NCBI GenBank assembly: GCA_030627905.1
Contig: DAOVRZ010000014.1
Span: 4,463 to 68,462 of the forward strand
DNA length: 64,000 nt
Source: JAGMES01 sp023128035
GTDB taxonomy: Bacteria; Bacillota; Halanaerobiia; DY22613
Direction: 5' to 3'
Within the stretch, counting starts at the first letter, position 1. The number at the start of each line of letters is the position of its first letter. The notes beneath the pieces were generated by a model that had not been told where the DNA came from, made no database searches, and saw nothing but the letters and a program-made list of their open reading frames with translations. This document shows, piece by piece, positions 61,588 to 64,000 of this stretch. A program made the position numbers and the translations under genes.

Positions 61588-62517
61588 CTACGATTTATAG
61601 TTATTAACTAAAATTTCTAATTCGCCGTAATAGCTACATATTTTTTTATTAAATACTTGTGCATTCAAAATTCTCATTATTTCTTCTGCTTTTTTCCATA
61701 CTTTATCTAAATTTAAAAAAGGATAATTTGAAATATGACTAATTTTAAATTCTTGTTTATTGGCAGCAGAAAATAGACAGATATCTCCTTGGGAATCTAC
61801 CCAAAATAGAGGAATTATAACATTATCTTTAAAATAGGTCTTAATTTCTTTTTCGCCGTACAAATTTGTTGAAAAATATGGCCTATAATTATACTTTTTG
61901 GAAAGTTCTTTTGACTTTTTTTTGATTAGTAACAAGTCTTTTTCATTGTTTAAGTAGTCTGTACAATTATGACCTCTACCCTGGCCGATAACATTCGCTA
62001 ATATTACAATTTTAGCACAATAATTACTTGCTAATTCACCAATTTCATCAATATATTCGATATTGAATTTATCTATAGTCATTTGAATTGAATAGCTAAC
62101 CTTATGCTCTTTAAAGAGCTCAAGAACTTTAATTATACTTTGGTATGCCTTTTTAACACCACGATTAAAATCATGAACTTTTTCTGGCCCATCAAGACTT
62201 ATCACAAAATGATTCACATTGTCCTTAATCCGAATAAATATATCATCGTCTAATAATAAACCATTTGTGAATAATGTAACCCATAACCCCAATTTGTTCG
62301 CATATCGAAGAACCTCTTCAATATGCGGATATAAAAGAGGCTCACCACCCGTAAATTGAATCGATTTACCCCTGTTTTGTTTATAGCACTCTAGAAACAT
62401 ATAAATCTTTTCTAATTCTAATTCTTTTTCTGTACTTTCTTCTTGAGCATTTAAATAACAGTACCGACATTTACTATTACAACGTCTCGTCAACATAAAA
62501 TTTATATGGGAAATCAT
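61588..62517 (-). CDS. Radical SAM protein
   Basis: A 309-residue radical SAM enzyme. The cluster motif CxxxCxxC is TRRCNSKCRYCYLNAQ, followed by SIQFTGGEPLLYPHIEEVL and FVISLDGPEKVHDFNRG. It lacks a full SPASM tail with extra cysteines; only CLFSAANKQEF and KICSYYGE contain single cysteines near the end. It resembles MoaA/PqqE-like peptide-modifying enzymes. AGAGGAGGG lies upstream. It follows the fragment at 62531-63323 after 13 bases, and the ABC genes follow it directly. Confidence 0.9.
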   Translation of the reverse strand: MISHINFMLTRRCNSKCRYCYLNAQEESTEKELELEKIYMFLECYKQNRGKSIQFTGGEPLLYPHIEEVLRYANKLGLWVTLFTNGLLLDDDIFIRIKDNVNHFVISLDGPEKVHDFNRGVKKAYQSIIKVLELFKEHKVSYSIQMTIDKFNIEYIDEIGELASNYCAKIVILANVIGQGRGHNCTDYLNNEKDLLLIKKKSKELSKKYNYRPYFSTNLYGEKEIKTYFKDNVIIPLFWVDSQGDICLFSAANKQEFKISHISNYPFLNLDKVWKKAEEIMRILNAQVFNKKICSYYGELEILVNNYKS

Positions 62518-62530
62518 TTAATTCCCTCCT

Positions 62531-63323
62531 CTAAAAACTTTTACTAATACCTGTTAATATCTCTTTTATAAATAAATATCGCCAAGGTATAAAATAAAAT
62601 GGATAATCTAAAATATAGTCATTATATACTTGTTCGCACACAGTTTTAAATAAAACATGATTATTAGATAACCAATAACCTTCCAACATTTCGAATAAAG
62701 TTTGATTGTAAATATTACCTAATTTGAAATCTTCAAATCTTTCATCCAAGCCTTCTGGGAAAACACAACCATTACTATTAATTACTAAATAACGTGGCAA
62801 ACCTTTTTTATCAGGGTGATCTCTCTTAAAATTTAATATATACGCGTTATACGGATGTTCTTTTAATAAATTAGCTGGAAAGTTACCACGGTCTAAAAAC
62901 ACCTGCAGATCTGAACTGCCCATTTTATTTAACTTCATATAGGCATTAAAATTAAAATCTCTATAACAATCAGGATTCAACACGATATACTTTACAGTAT
63001 TAAACCGGGATAAATAGTTTATTATATTCTCTAAATCTTTCAAAGAAGCCAAATTACATTCAAAAGTAATTTTTATTATAGGACTAAAACTACACGTTCT
63101 TAGCTTTTCAAATAAATTAAATTCGTGTAATTGACCTCTTGATACTTCTACAATCACATCTGAATATTTATTGACTCGTTGGGAGTAATTGTTTTGAATA
63201 TAACTTAATTTATCTAAATTAAATTTAATAATTATGTTAATCCTTGGATCAACCTTAATAGATAAAATATCTAAATATTTATCAAAACTTTCATTGGTTA
63301 AATAATTGAAAATAATATTATAT
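62531..63323 (-). pseudogene. Radical SAM/SPASM-like protein cut by an insertion sequence
   Basis: The frame is open from the stop at 62531 to the end of the IS1182-like element near 63322. The first usable start is GTG 63157, but sequence upstream is coding-like and in the same frame (VDPRINIIIKFNLDKLSYIQ). So about 260 residues of the C-terminal part survive. YLVINSNGCVFPEGLDERFE and DFKLGNIYNQTL are typical of the end of radical SAM/SPASM proteins. The N-terminal cluster motif is missing and should lie beyond the insertion. Confidence 0.75.
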
Positions 63324-64000
63324 GATTAGCCCACAAAAAGCCTACAATTAGTTACTTTTATTGAAAAATATGATATAATAGTATCATAAGAATTTATAAT
63401 AAAGGTGGCTAATTTCATGTTTTGTTCTAATAAAAATCAACCAATTTCATTATTTGATCCTATTCATTCAATGCCTAAATATCTCAAAAAGATTTTAGAT
63501 AAAAGTTGGGCTGGAACCTTTCGAGATAAGATCTTCCCATATATAAATGAAGAACGTTTTGAAGTGCTTTATAGTGATAACCATGCAAGTAGGCCAAACT
63601 CTCCAGTTAATATAATCCTCGGATTACTAATTCTCAAGGAATTATTTCAGTTAACCGATGAAGAGTTGATAGGCTCTTTGCATTTTGATCAAAGATTTCA
63701 ATATGCTCTTTGGACAACAGGTTATGAAAAGCAACCTGTTTCTATTAATACACTAACAAATTTCAGAGAAAGATTAGAAGAATATTGCAAGAATACTGAT
63801 ATAGATTTAGTTCAAGAAGAAGTTGAAGAACTTTCAGAAAGAATAACAAAATATTTAAAGATTAACAACAAAAATATCAGAATGGACTCATGTATGGTTA
63901 GCTCGTCATGTAAGAGATTATCACGATTAGAGCTCGTATATAGTGTTAATGCGAGATTTGTAAAAGTTTTAGATAAATTAAACAAAGAGATAATTCCTGA
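63322..64000 (+). mobile_element. IS1182-like insertion sequence, left part
   Basis: The left end is ATGATTAGCCCACAAAAAG at about 63322-63340. It matches the ends of the MITE-like elements at 19459 (19 identical bases), 40694 and 39582 (related). The transposase gene follows. The right end is outside the window. Insertion is in the radical SAM/SPASM-like gene. Confidence 0.85.
63417..64000 (+). CDS. IS1182-family transposase, 3' end outside the window
   Basis: The plus-strand frame from ATG 63417, nine bases after AAAGGTGG, stays open to base 64000 (about 194 residues). It reads MFCSNKNQPISLFDPIHSMP at the start. Later it has a DUF772-type segment (RPNSPVNIILGLLILKELFQ) and the catalytic-region motif MDSCMVSSSCKRLSRLELVY. 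The rest, with the DDE residues, is beyond the edge. A TATAAT lies about 40 bases upstream. Confidence 0.9.
   Translation, partial: MFCSNKNQPISLFDPIHSMPKYLKKILDKSWAGTFRDKIFPYINEERFEVLYSDNHASRPNSPVNIILGLLILKELFQLTDEELIGSLHFDQRFQYALWTTGYEKQPVSINTLTNFRERLEEYCKNTDIDLVQEEVEELSERITKYLKINNKNIRMDSCMVSSSCKRLSRLELVYSVNARFVKVLDKLNKEIIP

Noticed and set aside
1..64000. CRISPR array, tRNA or rRNA genes
   Set aside because: No regularly spaced direct repeats and no tRNA- or rRNA-like sequence were noticed on either strand. A covariance-model scan would be needed to exclude small RNAs.

Overview
The window looks like chromosomal DNA of a low-GC, anaerobic, spore-forming Firmicute-type bacterium, perhaps of Halanaerobiales/clostridial affinity. 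I judge this from gene content, not from a database. The pointers are an alpha/beta-type SASP, a Spo0E-family phosphatase, a GerMN protein, a SleB-type hydrolase, RNase J, rubredoxin and a B12-dependent glutamate mutase pathway. Most genes lie on the minus strand. I saw no rRNA, tRNA or CRISPR array.

Layout. 1-5.9 kb: RNase PH (cut by the window edge), a P-loop protein, a LolA-like protein, a SleB-type hydrolase, an IS200 TnpA with a stub of TnpB, and two membrane proteins. 6.0-14.5 kb: a glutamate mutase/methylaspartate operon (GntR regulator, glutamate racemase, MutS, MutL, MutE, methylaspartate ammonia-lyase, AtuA-like and DUF4387 proteins). 14.7-23.8 kb: a phospholipase-like lipoprotein, a possible 33-aa Cys-rich peptide, UPF0316, GerMN, an AMIN amidase, an XRE regulator, RNase J, a flavodiiron pseudogene and rubredoxin. 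23.8-36.5 kb: YhaN/YhaO-like DNA repair proteins, Spo0E, two HD-GYP signalling proteins and a MoxR-DUF58-DUF4129 cluster. 36.5-50.5 kb: an FAD oxidoreductase with a C39-like peptidase, a lipoprotein, an ABC exporter with a broken chemotaxis-receptor fragment, glucan phosphorylase, DUF445, QueT, SASP, a third HD-GYP protein, a YaaR-like protein and a DUF72 protein. 50.6-58 kb: a type I restriction-modification operon (hsdM-hsdS-hsdR plus a YgjP-like metalloprotease). 58.4-63.3 kb: a tightly coupled cassette of two radical-SAM-type proteins, an ABC ATPase, two ABC-2 permeases and an S51 peptidase. The first radical-SAM gene is cut by an IS1182-like element that runs off the right edge.

The most interesting material is of three kinds. 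(1) The radical SAM/ABC/peptidase cassette resembles peptide-modifying and export loci, but no precursor is visible and the insertion sequence breaks it. (2) There are several families of palindromic intergenic elements. One is a ~120-bp family whose ends match the IS1182-like element and whose two full copies differ by compensated changes in both arms. Another is a 174-bp element with ~31-bp inverted ends just upstream of RNase J. A third is a family with TTTAAC-type ends at 28.6 and 46.6 kb. (3) Several genes are hidden or broken: an SASP that appears to need an ATT start, a spo0E gene, a 33-aa Cys-rich peptide, a tnpB stub, a flavodiiron remnant and a frameshifted chemotaxis fragment.
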